Source: Demequina silvatica (lineage in GTDB: Bacteria > Actinomycetota > Actinomycetes > Actinomycetales > Demequinaceae). From it: a DNA stretch of 64,000 nucleotides. The DNA lies in NCBI RefSeq assembly GCF_000971215.1, contig NZ_BBMA01000012.1, forward strand, positions 62,001 through 126,000, in the 5' to 3' direction. Both the position numbers and the translations under genes were made by a program. Of the stretch, positions 26,101 through 36,137 are shown piece by piece (the stretch's first letter is position 1; each line of letters starts with the position of its first letter). The notes beneath the pieces are model-generated. The model was not told the DNA's origin. It worked only from the letters and a program-made list of their open reading frames with translations, and searched no databases.

Positions 26101-26734
26101 CCTCGGCGCGGAGCACCCGCGGCAGTCGACCGTCGACGCCGCCGCGGCGCTGGTCGAGGACGCCCTCGCGGCGCTCGAGATCGAGCCGGTACCGTTCGAC
26201 GCGGCCCCCGCGCCGACCATCACGGGCAAGGCCAAGGCCGGCTCCGTCCTGCGCGCCCGCCTGGGCACGTGGGAGCCGACCCCGACCACCGTCACCTACC
26301 AGTGGCTGCGCAACGGCAAGCCCATCGCGGGCGAGACCGGAGCGACGTACCTGGTGCGCGGGATCGACCGGGGCACCAACCTCAAGGTCGCGGTCACCGC
26401 GGTCAAGGAGGGGCGCCTCGACACCCGGGTGGTCTCCGAGCCGCTCGCGGTGCCCAAGGTGATGGGCAAGCCCGCGCGGCCCACCATCGCCGGCGGCATG
26501 ACCGTGGGCTCGCGCCTGTCGGTGCCGGTCGCCGGGTGGAACCCGACCCCCGAAAGCTACACGTACCAGTGGCTGCGCAACGGGAAACCCATCGCGGGCG
26601 CCACCCAGGCCACCTACACCGTGCGGAACGCCGACCGCGGGTCGTGGATCCGCGTCAAGGTGACGGTGGAGAAGGAGGGCTACCTCACGGACCAGGTGAT
26701 CTCGCACCCGCGGTTCGTGCGGAACCTCCGCTAG
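23129..26734 (+). CDS. Secreted multi-domain GH53 endo-beta-1,4-galactanase
   Basis: The 1201-residue protein has a Sec signal (about 1-32, ending AAAA) and a GH53 catalytic domain (about 40-430) with the acid/base in QIGNETT (E193) and the nucleophile in VAETSWA (E299). Then follow an Ig-like domain (about 437-508), a carbohydrate-binding-like beta-sandwich (about 510-650), a FIVAR-like helical module (about 655-712), a second set of the same three (Ig-like about 729-795, sandwich about 800-950, FIVAR-like about 953-1020) and a tandem C-terminal domain (about 1027-1201). GH53 cuts pectic galactan outside the cell. The C-terminal tandem is shared with the secreted nuclease at 30435. Confidence 0.93.
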   Translation: MRSALRSTSAVTAATAMAVCGVVAVPGVAAAADEPIEAGITVPQVENLADDFMNGVDASSVLSLEESGVTFKNFAGEEADLFEVMAEAGVNYARIRVWNDPYDSEGRGYGGGTVDVARATEIGQRATAAGMKVFVDFHYSDFWAHPGQQPVPKAWVGMTAEQKAEALYDFTADALQTMEDAGVDVGMVQIGNETTNLQLSGENWPASAALFRAGAQAVRDTVPDAKVAIHFTNPERGNYLGYAEQLAEGPDGTTGTGDEIDYDVFASSYYAYWHGTPANLTTQLSNVAETYGKDVIVAETSWAHTLEDGDGYANNIRTAYDQYSSTVQGQALAVRDVIAAVAEVGEAGLGVFYWEPAWLPVGPADEAEQNSLLWEEFGSGWASSYAGEYSADAAANYGGSGWDNQAMFDFEGNPLESLRVWDYVRTGTVAPREVDQITAPALTVNDGDAITLPATVTVAYTDGTSEEVAVTWTFDQSWATGAGQYSINGVTAGGDAVTASLTVLDPTVDSTNYVVNPGFETGVAPWTGSANLSRTDDPYEGTKSAHFYTATGATRTVIQEITGVPAGDYRLSVYAQGRAKVAGESTYITASSGINTVNKEFSLAGYLAWQHPVTDVIHVNAGDPVTVSATLTVTDGAWGTLDSFALVAETPVEEADLTALEDVVAEAAALDRGEWSAVSMFQVDKSLRRAEFVLGSEQPSQASADAAAATVRAAIDGLEPGDGSIPEPTVRPVTLTVTEGEEIDLPATVTIEAYDETTTTESVEWNGSLAWIDGPGTYTVTGLTESGRTATATVTVTARALLLNGGFEKGADDVTPWTLTATPWPASGVGTFWVNGDGPQGGSYSLNLWNGTGAPFDVSATQELTGLAAGTYLLSGSVRGGGSATLALTATSTVDDASAGFTFGAWNEWVPASTEVAVGEDGVLTVAFAGTTQHDAWGYLDDVSLERVDVPVADTAALTAALDQAAAIDRSRYTADSLAALDLAVEAANVVLGAEHPRQSTVDAAAALVEDALAALEIEPVPFDAAPAPTITGKAKAGSVLRARLGTWEPTPTTVTYQWLRNGKPIAGETGATYLVRGIDRGTNLKVAVTAVKEGRLDTRVVSEPLAVPKVMGKPARPTIAGGMTVGSRLSVPVAGWNPTPESYTYQWLRNGKPIAGATQATYTVRNADRGSWIRVKVTVEKEGYLTDQVISHPRFVRNLR

Positions 26735-26741
26735 GTCAGGA

Positions 26742-26780
26742 CGGGAGCGGGTGGGGCGCGAGGCGCCCCACCCGCTCCCG
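26742..26780. terminator. Perfect 18-bp hairpin between convergent genes
   Basis: Bases 26742-26759 pair perfectly with 26763-26780 around a GAG loop (CGGGAGCGGGTGGGGCGC and its complement). It lies between the GH53 gene and glgX, which converge, so it is a probable bidirectional terminator. No U tract is present. Confidence 0.85.
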
Positions 26781-26808
26781 CATCAGCCTTCCGGCCCGGC
26801 GCTGAGGC

Positions 26809-28968
<2,160 letters not shown>

Positions 28969-29039
28969 ATTGTGAGCCGTCAACGCGGCAACACCAGGAT
29001 TTTCTTCCCGCGGCGGCGCGGTGGGGACGATGCGGGGCG

Positions 29040-29444
29040 TCAGCCGAGCATCGACGCGCGGTCGGCCACGTAGCCGGGGCGACCCTCGGGGACCACCGCC
29101 ACGCCCTCGCGCGTGTACCGCTGCGCGAACACGAACGACCGGCTCTGGCCGCGCTCCTGCGCGATCACCATGATCGCGTGCTCGTCGCCGTCCTTGCCCG
29201 TGATGCGGCCGTCCCACAGCATCGCGACCCGCTCCGCGGTCGACTTCCCGGCCGCGGTGCGCGCCGCGCGCACCCCCGCGTCCACGGAGCCGCCGGTGAA
29301 GGTCTTGATGGTCCGCTCCCCGGTTCCCGTCTCCTCGACGAGCGACGCCGGGAGGCCCTCCGGCGTCGCGGCGGCTCGGATGCCGTGCTCGAGCACGGCG
29401 AACACCAGCGCGTGGAGCGTCTCGCCCCCGGGGATGCCGGCCAT
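29040..29444 (-). CDS. Hypothetical protein
   Basis: The 134-residue product has no signal peptide, membrane helix or motif I recognise. The N-terminal half (GGETLHALVFAVLEHGIRAAA, ETGTGERTIKTFTGG) and the repeated charge pattern suggest a small globular cytoplasmic protein. The ATG at 29444 has GGGAGGA seven bases upstream and overlaps the stop region of the SDR gene, so it is the second gene of that pair. The dispersed 10-mer lies just past its stop at 29025-29034. Confidence 0.7.
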   Translation of the reverse strand: MAGIPGGETLHALVFAVLEHGIRAAATPEGLPASLVEETGTGERTIKTFTGGSVDAGVRAARTAAGKSTAERVAMLWDGRITGKDGDEHAIMVIAQERGQSRSFVFAQRYTREGVAVVPEGRPGYVADRASMLG

Positions 29445-29446
29445 GG

Positions 29447-30274
29447 TCAGTCCTCCCTGTCGATGCTGAGGGACAGATCCTCCCACCGATCCACCTCGGC
29501 ACCGAGCCGCGCGAGCTTCGCCCGAGTCTGCGTGACGGCGTGCGCGCCGCAGATGAGGTGAAGCGGCGGCTCGGGATCCTCCGCGAGGCGCAGCATCGCC
29601 TCGGCGGCGGCCGCGGGGGAGCCGGGCTGGTTCCCCGGGAGCGAGTGGATGCGGTCCCAGAACGGCCGCATCACGTCCGCGTAGTCCGGCAGGATCTCCT
29701 CGTTCTTCGCGCCGCTGGGGATCCACAGCGTGCGGATCGGGCCGGGCTCCAGCACCGTCACCCGGATGCCCAGGTGGCCCACCTCCGCGGCGAGCGCCTC
29801 CATGAAGCCCGACACCGCGAACTTCGACGCGCAGTAGTAGCCGAGCCCCGCGGACCCCCGCACACCGGCGATGGACGACACGGTGAAGACGTGGCCCGAC
29901 CGCTGCGCGCGCAGGTGCGGCAGCAGCGCGGTGGTGACCTTCGCGGCACCCCAGAAGTTCGCGTCCATGACCTCCTGCGCGTCCGCAGGGTCGGACTCCT
30001 CGATGGTCGAGAAGTAGCCGATACCTGCGTTGTTGACCAGCACGTCGACCCGCCCGAACCGCGCCAGGGCCGCGTCGACCGCGGCGGCGATCGCCGCGTC
30101 GTCCCTCACCTCGAGCGGCAAAGCCAGGACCGTGTCGGGGAAGCGGGCGACCAGGCCGTCGAGCGTCTCGGGGCGGCGGGCGGTCGCGACCACCCGGTGG
30201 CCGGCCTCCGCGGCCCTCTCGGCCGTCGCGCGGCCGATCCCGGTCGAGCAGCCGGTGACGAACCAGACGGACAT
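29447..30274 (-). CDS. Short-chain dehydrogenase/reductase
   Basis: The 275-residue protein has the classical SDR cofactor motif TGCSTGIG (residues 7-14), NNAG (81-84) and the catalytic set S133/S134, Y147 and K151. ARR after the second strand (residues 32-34) suggests NADP(H). ATG 30274 is preceded by AAGGAG. The substrate is unknown. It is divergent from the large secreted nuclease gene and followed by a small hypothetical gene. Confidence 0.9.
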   Translation of the reverse strand: MSVWFVTGCSTGIGRATAERAAEAGHRVVATARRPETLDGLVARFPDTVLALPLEVRDDAAIAAAVDAALARFGRVDVLVNNAGIGYFSTIEESDPADAQEVMDANFWGAAKVTTALLPHLRAQRSGHVFTVSSIAGVRGSAGLGYYCASKFAVSGFMEALAAEVGHLGIRVTVLEPGPIRTLWIPSGAKNEEILPDYADVMRPFWDRIHSLPGNQPGSPAAAAEAMLRLAEDPEPPLHLICGAHAVTQTRAKLARLGAEVDRWEDLSLSIDRED

Positions 30275-30361
30275 GTGCGCTCCTTCGCTGGGGGTCTCCC
30301 GCCACGCTAGCGCGCGCGGGTCCCGGGTCGCGCCGGCGCGCGAGTCTACTGGTAGCCCACT

Positions 30362-30394
30362 GTTCACCGTCGGGTCACGTGAGGTTCACCACGC
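30362..30394. promoter_or_regulatory. PHO-box-like array of three 11-bp direct repeats
   Basis: GTTCACCGTCG, GGTCACGTGAG and GTTCACCACGC follow one another without gaps, with TCA exactly 11 bases apart (30364, 30375, 30386). Actinobacterial PhoP binds runs of such G(G/T)TCA-starting 11-mers. The array lies at -73 to -41 of the leaderless start at 30435, the normal place for an activator. Confidence 0.6.
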
Positions 30395-30421
30395 CGACGC
30401 GAACTGTTCGCAGGGCCTGCA

Positions 30422-30427
30422 TAGCGT
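30422..30427 (+). promoter_or_regulatory. Leaderless -10 element (TAGCGT)
   Basis: TAGCGT ends 7 bases before the GTG at 30435 and no ribosome-binding site lies between, so the transcript probably begins at the start codon. Confidence 0.5.
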
Positions 30428-30434
30428 CGAGCGC

Positions 30435-33400
30435 GTGACTCTCACACCATCCCCAGCCCTGCGCCGTGCGAGCGCAGCGTCCCTCCTAGGCGCCCTCGGC
30501 GTCTCCGTCCTCGCGGCGGTCCCGGCCACGGCCGCGACAACCGCGACCGACCTGTTCTTCTCCGAGTACGTGGAGGGGACCAGCAGCAACAAGGCGATCG
30601 AGATCTTCAACGGCACGGGTGCCGCGGTGGATCTGGCGGACTACTCCGTCGAGCTGTACTCGAACGGCCGCGTCGAGGCCGACGGCCCCACGGCCGCGCA
30701 GGCGCTGAGCGGCACGCTCGCCGCCGGCGACGTGCTGGTGATCACGCACGCGAGCGCGGGCGCCGCGCTCGCCGCGCTGTCCGACCTCACGTCGGGCGTG
30801 ACCAACTTCAACGGCGACGACGCGCTGGTGCTCAAGCGCTCGGGCGCCGTGATCGACTCGTTCGGGCAGGTGGGCGTGGACCCCGGCACCGAGTGGACGG
30901 GCGGCGGGCTCGACGAGACGCTGACGCGCAACGCGGACGTCTGCGCGGGCGACACCGACCACCTCGACGCGTTCGACGCGTCGACCGGGTGGACGTCCTC
31001 CGCGGTCGACACGTTCGGCGGGCTCGGCTCGCACACGGCGGAGTGCGACGGCGGACCCGCCGTCGACGTCGCCCCGACCGTCGCGAGCGTCGCGCCGGCG
31101 AACGGCGCCATGGGCGTCGCGACCGACGTCGCGCCCGTGGTGACCTTCTCCGAGGACGTGGTGCTGAACGACGCGTTCTCGCTCGTCTGCGGCGACGACG
31201 ACCTCGCGCTCGACGTCACCGGCGAGGGTGCCGCCTACACGGTGACCCCGACCTCCGCGATCGCCGAGGCGACCGGGTGCGAGCTCACCGTCGACGCCGG
31301 CCGCGTCGAGGACGTCGACGGCGACGCCGACGCGATGGCGGCCGACTTCGTGTCGACGTTCACCACCGTGGGCGCGGTCACCCCGATCTCCGCGGTCCAG
31401 GGGACCACGGACACGAGCCCGCTCGCGGGCACCACCGTCGCGATCGAGGGCGTGGTCGTGGGCGACTACGAGGGCGCGAGCGCCGACGGCGCGCTGCGCG
31501 GCTTCTACGTCCAGTCCCGCGACGCCGACCAGGACGAGGACCCCGCGACCTCGGAGGCGGTCTTCGTGTTCAACGCGGGCGCCGACGAGGTCGACCTGGG
31601 AGACGAGGTCTCCGTGATCGGCGCGGTCGCCGAGTACCAGGGCCAGACCCAGATCGCGAACGCCACGGTCGAGGTGCTCTCGACCGGCGCGAGCGTGACC
31701 CCGGCCGCCGTCGAGCTGCCGTTCGCGGACGCCGCGTTCGCCGAGCGCTACGAGGGCATGCTCGTGGAGATCGCGCAGGAGCTCACCGTCACCGAGACGT
31801 ACCTCCTGGGCCGCTTCAACGAGGTCATGGTGGCCGGCGACGGCAAGCTCGACCAGCCCACCGCCGTGGTGGCGCCGGGCGCGGAGGCGGTCGCCCTTCA
31901 GGCGGCCAACGACCTCAACCGCATCAAGGTGGACGACGCGCTCAACGCGCAGAACCTCGACCCGATGGGCCTGGGCGGCGTGCCGCTGACGGCGGAGGAC
32001 CCGCTGCGCAGCGGCGACACCGTCACGGGCCTCGAGGGCGTCTTCACGTACACGTGGGGCGGCGCCTCCGCGTCGCCGAACGCGTGGCGCGTGCGCCCCG
32101 TGAGCGCGGACGCCGGCACGCCGGACTTCCAGTCCGCCAACCCGCGGCCGACCGAGGCGCCCGAGGTGGGCGGCGACGTCAAGGTCTCGGCCTTCAACGT
32201 CCTCAACTACTTCCTCACCACCGGCTCGGGCGCGATCTGCGGCCCCGACGGCGCGAAGCAGGAGTGCCGCGGCGCCGACTCGGCCGAGGAGCTCGAGCGG
32301 CAGACCGACAAGCTGGTCGAGGCGCTGGTCGCGCTCGACGCCGACGTGATCGGCATGGCCGAGCTCGAGAACACCCCCGGGGTCGAGCCGCTCGCCGCGC
32401 TCGCGGCGGAGATGAACGCCGCGACCGGCACCGACACGTGGTCGTTCGTGGACACCGGCGTGGTGGGCACCGACACCATCCGTGTCGGCTTCCTCTACGA
32501 CTCCGCCGTCGTCACCGAGGCGGGCGACGTCGCCGTCCTCGACGACTCGGTGGACCCGACGTTCGACGACGACAACAACCGCCCGTCCATCGCGCAGACC
32601 TTCGAGGACGGCGCGGGCGAGGCCTTCACGGTCGTCGCGAACCACTGGAAGTCCAAGGGATCGTGCCCGACGACCGGCGAGAACGCCGACCAGGGTGACG
32701 GTGCCAGCTGCTGGAACGGCGCGCGCACCGCGGCCGCACAGGCGGTGGTGAACTGGCTCGACACCTACCCGACCGGCGTCGAGGACGACGACTACATCCT
32801 CGTGGGCGACCTCAACTCGTACGGCCAGGAGGACCCGATCCAGGTGCTCCGCGAGGCCGGCTACGCCGAGCTCGCCGAGGACTACTCGTACGTCTACGAC
32901 GGCCAGTGGGGCTCGCTCGACTACGCGTTCGCCTCGGCCTCGATGGCGGCGCAGGTCACCGACGCGCAGCACCTCCACATCAACGCCGACGAGCCGACCG
33001 TGCTCGACTACAACACCGAGTACAAGACCGAGGCGCAGCTCGAGGACCTCTACGCCGCGGACATGTACCGCACCTCCGACCACGACCCGGTCCTGGTCGG
33101 TCTCGAGCTGGGCCGCACCCGCGTCCAGGTGCTCGGCACCAACGACTTCCACGGCCGCATCCTGCCGACCCTCGCCAACGGCGAGGCCGGCGCCGCGGTG
33201 ATGGCCGGTGCGGTCGCCGAGCTCGAGTCGAACTACGTCAACTCGGTGTTCACCGCCGCGGGCGACCTGGTGGGCGCGTCCACGTTCGAGAGCTTCATCT
33301 CGAACGACAAGCCCACCATCGACGCCCTCAACGCGATGGGCCTCGACGTCTCGGCCGTGGGCAACCACGAGTTCGACCAGGGTTTCAGCGACCTCACGGA

Positions 33401-35591
33401 CCGGATCATGGCGCCGTACGACGCCACGGACAACCCGTTCGGCGGCGCCACCTGGGAGTACCTCGGCGCGAACGTGCGCAACGCGGAGGACGGCTCGGCC
33501 GCCCTCCCCGAGACGTGGATCGCGACCTTCGACAACGGCACCGAGACCACGGACGACGACGTGAGGCTCGGCTTCATCGGCGTGGTCACCGAGGAGACGC
33601 CCTCGCTCGTGTCGCCCGCCGGCATCGAGGGCCTCGAGTTCGAGGACGAGGCGGTCGCCGCCAACCGCGCCGCGGAGGCGCTCGCGGAGGAGGGCGTCGA
33701 CAGCACCCTCCTGCTGGTCCACGAGGGCGCTCCCACCACGCGCTACGAGGACGCCGTCGACACGTCGAACAACTTCGGCAAGATGCTCTCCGAGCTCTCG
33801 CCGCGCATCGACGCCGTCATCTCCGGCCACACCCACCTCGCCTACAACCACCGCGTCCCCGTGGCCGAGTGGGCCGAGGAGGGACGCGCCGTCACCGAGC
33901 GCCCCGTGGTCTCCGCCGGCCAGTATGGCATGTACCTCGACCAGCTCGTGTTCGTCTTCGACGACGCGAGCCACGAGCTGCTGCGGATCGACTCCGACAC
34001 GGTCAGCCTGACCGAGAAGGCGGACCCGGCCTGCACCACCTCGTGCGCGCTCGTGGGCGCCTTCGAGGCGGACCCCGACGTCCAGGAGATCGTCACCAAG
34101 GCCCAGGCGGATGCCGACGTGCTCGGCGCCGAGGTCCTCGGCGACATGGCCGATCCGCTGTACCGTGCGCGGACCTCGGGCGGCTCCTACGGCGGCACCC
34201 GCGGCGCCGAGTCGACGCTCGGCAACGCCGTCGCCGAGGTCCAGCGATGGGCGACCGAGGAGCTGGGCGCGGACATCGCGTTCATGAACCCCGGCGGCCT
34301 GCGCGCCGACATGATCGGCGGCAACGCCGACGGCACCGGCCCGATCACCTTCAAGCAGGCGGCGAGCGTCCAGCCCTTCGCCAACACGCTGGTGACCATG
34401 ACGCTGACCGGTGAGCAGATCGCCGGCGTGCTCGAGGAGCAGTGGCAGCCCGCGGGCTCGTCGCGTCCGTTCCTGCGCCTCGGCGTCTCGGACGGCTTCG
34501 AGTACACGTACGACGCGACGGCCCCCGCCGGCGAGCGCATCCTCCAGATGTGGCTCGACGGCGAGCAGATCGCGCCGACCGACACGTTCACCGTCACGGT
34601 CAACTCGTTCCTCGGCAGCGGCGGCGACAATTTCGCCACCTTCGCCGAGGGCATGGACAAGGCGGACTCCGGGCGCATCGACCTCAACGCGATGGTCGAC
34701 TACCTCGACGAGTTCGGCTCGCTCGGCACCGAGTACGACCAGCGTGCGATCGGCCTCCGCGCCGAGTCGCTCGAGGCGGCCGCGGGCGAGGAGCTCTCCT
34801 TCGACCTCACCTCGCTGATGTTCACGGCGGCGCCCGACCTCACCGACGACAACGTCGTGGTGAGCCTGGGCGGCGAGGAGCTGGGCACCTTCCCGGTGAC
34901 CAACACCCTCCCGACCGACGCCCTGGACGAGCACGGCACGGCGTCCGTGACGGTCACCATCCCCGCCGGCGTCGAGGGGCTCCAGCTCCTCGAGGTCGAG
35001 GGCGACGTGACCGGCACGTCCTTCGCGATCGCGATCGACGTGACGGACGGCCCGGCGGAGTTCACCGCCGCGCCCGCGCCGACCATCACCGGCAAGGCGC
35101 GCGCGGGCCAGGTCCTGCGTGCCGAGACCGGCGACTGGGAGCCCACGCCTGAGGCGTTCGCGTACCAGTGGCTGCGCAACGGCGTGCCCATCGCGGGCGC
35201 GACCGAGGCGACGTACACGGTGACCGGCAAGGACCGCGGCAAGAACCTCCGCGTGAAGGTCACGGCGTCGCTCGACGGCTACGCCGACCGCACCGTGAAG
35301 TCGGAGCCGTTCGCGATCCCGCAGGTGTGGGCCAAGCCCGACCGCCCGGGCCTCACGGGCACCGTCAAGGTGGGCAACCGCATCGGCGTCGAGGCGGCCG
35401 GCTGGTCGCCCCGGCCCACCAAGGTCACCTACCAGTGGATGAAGGACGGGGACCCCATCAAGGGAGCGACCTCCGCGAAGTTCACGCTGCGCAAGGGTGA
35501 CCGCGGTCACCGCATCAAGGTCAAGGTGACGGTCAGCAAGGCCGGCTACGTCGACGCCTGGGTGTACTCGCAGTCGCGGCTGGTGAAGTAG
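30435..35591 (+). CDS. Secreted nuclease/5'-nucleotidase fusion (ExeM/NucH plus 5'-nucleotidase)
   Basis: The 1718-residue protein would degrade extracellular nucleic acid and strip phosphate from the nucleotides. After a signal peptide (about 1-33) come a lamin-tail domain (about 36-205), an Ig-like domain (about 211-312), an OB-like region (about 314-430), and an endonuclease/exonuclease/phosphatase domain (about 581-893; MAELENT, NHWKSKG, GDLNSY, SDHDPV). Then come a metallophosphatase and 5'-nucleotidase C-terminal pair (about 894-1440; GTNDFHG, GNHEFD, SGHTH, NPGGLRAD) and a C-terminal tandem domain (about 1544-1718) shared with the GH53 protein. The GTG start fits a leaderless promoter under a PHO-box-like array. 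Confidence 0.93.
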   Translation: MTLTPSPALRRASAASLLGALGVSVLAAVPATAATTATDLFFSEYVEGTSSNKAIEIFNGTGAAVDLADYSVELYSNGRVEADGPTAAQALSGTLAAGDVLVITHASAGAALAALSDLTSGVTNFNGDDALVLKRSGAVIDSFGQVGVDPGTEWTGGGLDETLTRNADVCAGDTDHLDAFDASTGWTSSAVDTFGGLGSHTAECDGGPAVDVAPTVASVAPANGAMGVATDVAPVVTFSEDVVLNDAFSLVCGDDDLALDVTGEGAAYTVTPTSAIAEATGCELTVDAGRVEDVDGDADAMAADFVSTFTTVGAVTPISAVQGTTDTSPLAGTTVAIEGVVVGDYEGASADGALRGFYVQSRDADQDEDPATSEAVFVFNAGADEVDLGDEVSVIGAVAEYQGQTQIANATVEVLSTGASVTPAAVELPFADAAFAERYEGMLVEIAQELTVTETYLLGRFNEVMVAGDGKLDQPTAVVAPGAEAVALQAANDLNRIKVDDALNAQNLDPMGLGGVPLTAEDPLRSGDTVTGLEGVFTYTWGGASASPNAWRVRPVSADAGTPDFQSANPRPTEAPEVGGDVKVSAFNVLNYFLTTGSGAICGPDGAKQECRGADSAEELERQTDKLVEALVALDADVIGMAELENTPGVEPLAALAAEMNAATGTDTWSFVDTGVVGTDTIRVGFLYDSAVVTEAGDVAVLDDSVDPTFDDDNNRPSIAQTFEDGAGEAFTVVANHWKSKGSCPTTGENADQGDGASCWNGARTAAAQAVVNWLDTYPTGVEDDDYILVGDLNSYGQEDPIQVLREAGYAELAEDYSYVYDGQWGSLDYAFASASMAAQVTDAQHLHINADEPTVLDYNTEYKTEAQLEDLYAADMYRTSDHDPVLVGLELGRTRVQVLGTNDFHGRILPTLANGEAGAAVMAGAVAELESNYVNSVFTAAGDLVGASTFESFISNDKPTIDALNAMGLDVSAVGNHEFDQGFSDLTDRIMAPYDATDNPFGGATWEYLGANVRNAEDGSAALPETWIATFDNGTETTDDDVRLGFIGVVTEETPSLVSPAGIEGLEFEDEAVAANRAAEALAEEGVDSTLLLVHEGAPTTRYEDAVDTSNNFGKMLSELSPRIDAVISGHTHLAYNHRVPVAEWAEEGRAVTERPVVSAGQYGMYLDQLVFVFDDASHELLRIDSDTVSLTEKADPACTTSCALVGAFEADPDVQEIVTKAQADADVLGAEVLGDMADPLYRARTSGGSYGGTRGAESTLGNAVAEVQRWATEELGADIAFMNPGGLRADMIGGNADGTGPITFKQAASVQPFANTLVTMTLTGEQIAGVLEEQWQPAGSSRPFLRLGVSDGFEYTYDATAPAGERILQMWLDGEQIAPTDTFTVTVNSFLGSGGDNFATFAEGMDKADSGRIDLNAMVDYLDEFGSLGTEYDQRAIGLRAESLEAAAGEELSFDLTSLMFTAAPDLTDDNVVVSLGGEELGTFPVTNTLPTDALDEHGTASVTVTIPAGVEGLQLLEVEGDVTGTSFAIAIDVTDGPAEFTAAPAPTITGKARAGQVLRAETGDWEPTPEAFAYQWLRNGVPIAGATEATYTVTGKDRGKNLRVKVTASLDGYADRTVKSEPFAIPQVWAKPDRPGLTGTVKVGNRIGVEAAGWSPRPTKVTYQWMKDGDPIKGATSAKFTLRKGDRGHRIKVKVTVSKAGYVDAWVYSQSRLVK

Positions 35592-35598
35592 CCGCATC

Positions 35599-35646
35599 GA
35601 CGGGCCGGGTTCCGGGGCGCGCAGCCTCGGGGCCCGGCCCTCGTCG
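35599..35646. terminator. Hairpin between convergent genes
   Basis: GGCCGGG pairs with CCCGGCC, and CGACG pairs with CGTCG outside it, across a GC-rich loop. It separates the secreted nuclease gene from the minus-strand gene ending at 35649. Confidence 0.6.
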
Positions 35647-35648
35647 CG

Positions 35649-36041
35649 TCACGGCACGGCCGGCAGGTCCTCGTCCGGGATCCACAGGGTGCCGTCCTCG
35701 GTCTCGACCCAGACGCCGTCCTCCGTCTGCCACGGCTGGCCGTCGGAGACCTCGACCCACGACCTCACGATGAAGGACACGACCAGGGCGAACATCACGA
35801 GGAACACGGACCCGAAGACGACCGCGATCACCAGCGCCACGCGCCGGCCCGCCGGCGACGGGACGCCCGGCGGCCCGTCGAGCGGCGCATCCCCGCCCGG
35901 GTGGCGCCGGAACGCGAAGGGCTGCGTCACGCCGGAGGCGGCCGCCGCATCGTCCCTCGCCTGACGCTGGTGCATCTGGGCGAGCTGCTCGTGCTGGAGG
36001 CGCGCCTGCTCCGCCAGGTGGTCGTTGTAGCTCTGGTCCAT
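35649..36041 (-). CDS. Single-pass membrane protein, hypothetical
   Basis: The 130-residue product has a charged, Gln-rich N-terminal part (NDHLAEQARLQHEQLAQMHQ), one membrane helix (about residues 68-90, ALVIAVVFGSVFLVMFALVVSFIV) and a short acidic C-terminal tail outside the membrane (WQTEDGVWVETEDGTLWIPDE). No family is recognised. It is divergent from the cysteine desulfurase gene. The dispersed 10-mer is in frame at 35946 (RDDAA). Confidence 0.75.
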   Translation of the reverse strand: MDQSYNDHLAEQARLQHEQLAQMHQRQARDDAAAASGVTQPFAFRRHPGGDAPLDGPPGVPSPAGRRVALVIAVVFGSVFLVMFALVVSFIVRSWVEVSDGQPWQTEDGVWVETEDGTLWIPDEDLPAVP

Positions 36042-36124
36042 GCCCGCCCCCTCGCCGTTGCGCTCACCGTAGCGTCCGCGGGGCGCGCCGGGAAGGAGCA
36101 GGGAGGACGGCAGGGCGCGGTTCC

Positions 36125-36130
36125 TAGACT
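36125..36130 (+). promoter_or_regulatory. Leaderless -10 element (TAGACT)
   Basis: TAGACT ends 7 bases before the GTG at 36138, which is the only start that fits the conserved N-terminus (TYLDHAATTP). Confidence 0.55.
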
Positions 36131-36137
36131 GGGCCGC

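Noticed and set aside
28982-28987. TTGACG on the minus strand as a -35 element for glgX
   Set aside because: The distance to the start codons is too short to fit a -10 at normal spacing.
30486-35597. A 1700-codon minus-strand frame opposite the secreted nuclease
   Set aside because: It is a GC-rich shadow frame with no recognisable domain, while the plus strand encodes complete nuclease and nucleotidase domains.
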